NCBI GenBank assembly: GCA_018432565.1
Contig: JAHDSS010000053.1
Span: 1 to 6,984 of the forward strand
Length of the DNA: 6,984 nt
Reading direction: 5' to 3'
Source: Kiritimatiellia bacterium
Lineage (GTDB): Bacteria > Verrucomicrobiota > Kiritimatiellia > CAIQIC01 > Lenti-01
Shown: positions 6,494 through 6,984 of the stretch, piece after piece
How positions within the stretch are numbered: position 1 is the first letter of the stretch
Layout of the letters: each line of letters begins with the position of its first letter
The notes under the pieces: model-generated
The model's database searches: none
Seen by the model: the letters and a program-made list of their open reading frames with translations, nothing else
Told to the model about the DNA's origin: nothing
Position numbers and translations under genes: made by a program

Positions 6494-6540
6494 GTTTTCC
6501 TGTGTTCCTGTGTTTCCTGTTTTCCTGCTTGGCTGTCCCC
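6494..6540 (+). repeat. Phrase tract (TTTCCTG type) followed by GGCTGTCCC
   Basis: Repeated units TTTTCCTG, TGTTCCTG, TGTTTCCTG and TTTTCCTG lead into CTTGGCTGTCCCC. It has the same layout as the other phrase tracts in this region: short degenerate units, then the GGCTGT cassette. It ends 54 bp from the stop codon of the transporter gene on the other strand. Confidence 0.6.
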
Positions 6541-6594
6541 TTGGGTTCCGATTCTTGCGGTGAGCCGTTGTGGCGGCCGGCGGTTCGATCGCGA

Positions 6595-6984
6595 TCAGGG
6601 CTTGATGATGATCCCGATCACGGCGCCGGTCAGCAGGGTGGCGAGGGTGCCGGCCACCATCGCCTTGAAGCCCAGGGAGGCAATCGTGCGCTTGTGCTCG
6701 GGGCACAGCGCCGACAGCGTACCGGCCAGAATGCCGATGCTGCTGAAATTGGCGAACCCGCACAACGAGTAGATCACAATCAACCGGCTGTGAACGGACA
6801 GCGCGGCGGGATCCTGCCGCGCCAGGGCCAGATAGGCCACGAATTCGTTGAACACCGTCTTGAGCGCCATCAATTCCCCCGCCGCCTGCGCCTCGGCCCA
6901 CGGCACCCCCGCCAGCCACATGGCCGGCGCCATGATCCAGCCCGCCATCCGCTCCAGCGTCAGCGGCGTTTCCAGCGGCAGCAG
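6595..6984 (-). CDS. NupC-type concentrative nucleoside transporter, C-terminal fragment
   Basis: This is an inner-membrane symporter that imports nucleosides using an ion gradient. The 129 visible residues are the C-terminal part; the frame runs off the right edge without a start, since residues L-L-P-L-E-T precede the first internal Met, so that Met is not the true start. Visible residues 15-29 (GWIMAPAMWLAGVPW), 41-51 (LKTVFNEFVAY) and 75-84 (CGFANFSSIG) are hallmark CNT motifs. The Glu of NEFVA and the Phe, Asn and second Ser of GFANFSS correspond, as I recall the family, to nucleoside-contacting residues of the Vibrio CNT structure. A final hydrophobic helix (GTLATLLTGAVIGIII) ends in K-P. 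The specific substrate and the coupling ion cannot be decided from this fragment. Its 3' side is the repeat-filled region. Confidence 0.92.
   Translation of the reverse strand: MLPLETPLTLERMAGWIMAPAMWLAGVPWAEAQAAGELMALKTVFNEFVAYLALARQDPAALSVHSRLIVIYSLCGFANFSSIGILAGTLSALCPEHKRTIASLGFKAMVAGTLATLLTGAVIGIIIKP

Noticed and set aside
5695..6919. Several overlapping frames on both strands between 5695 and 6919
   Set aside because: They translate phrase tracts and hairpins in different frames, and one runs into the nucleoside transporter gene out of frame. None shows a domain or ribosome binding site.

Overview
The window is GC-rich and mixes ordinary housekeeping and transport genes with an unusually large amount of non-coding sequence built from short degenerate repeats. 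The organism cannot be fixed from this sequence. The BatE-like SH3 fragment, the high GC and the phrase-like intergenic repeats make me favour an uncultured member of the PVC group (Verrucomicrobiota, Kiritimatiellota or Lentisphaerota). That is an inference with low to moderate confidence.

Layout, left to right. Positions 1-195 (+) are the C-terminus of a bacterial SH3-domain protein, followed by a GC-rich hairpin. Positions 311-619 (+) encode a small membrane-anchored LysM protein. Positions 620-971 hold GC-rich hairpins and composite repeat copy 1. Positions 972-2737 (-) form a two-gene ABC importer operon, an ATPase then a FecCD/BtuC-type permease, with an ATGA overlap. Positions 2785-2842 hold a 12-bp inverted repeat, and 2848-3090 hold composite repeat copy 2, which runs up to the stop codon of aspS. 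Positions 3091-4887 (-) encode a complete bacterial-type aspartyl-tRNA synthetase. Positions 4888-5041 form a divergent promoter region, followed by a tRNA-Ser(UGA) gene at 5042-5131 (+). Positions 5132-6594 contain no gene I believe in, but are packed with repeat modules. These are a bracketed array of four TTTCCA/TGGAAA palindromes, a 177-bp MITE-like element with 19-bp inverted ends, heptamer and nonamer phrase tracts, a duplicated hairpin and a 45-bp exact direct repeat. Positions 6595-6984 (-) are the C-terminus of a NupC-type nucleoside transporter that continues past the right edge.

The genes do not form one pathway. The ATPase and permease act together as an importer of a metal chelate, heme or cobalamin-like compound; its binding protein is not in view. 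aspS and tRNA-Ser are neighbours in translation but are divergently transcribed. The most notable content is the repeat architecture: several families of 7-, 8- and 9-bp degenerate units, arranged with fixed linkers and hairpins, placed immediately 3' of genes and absent from coding sequence. This is the best candidate here for something undescribed, although its function, if any, cannot be read from the sequence.
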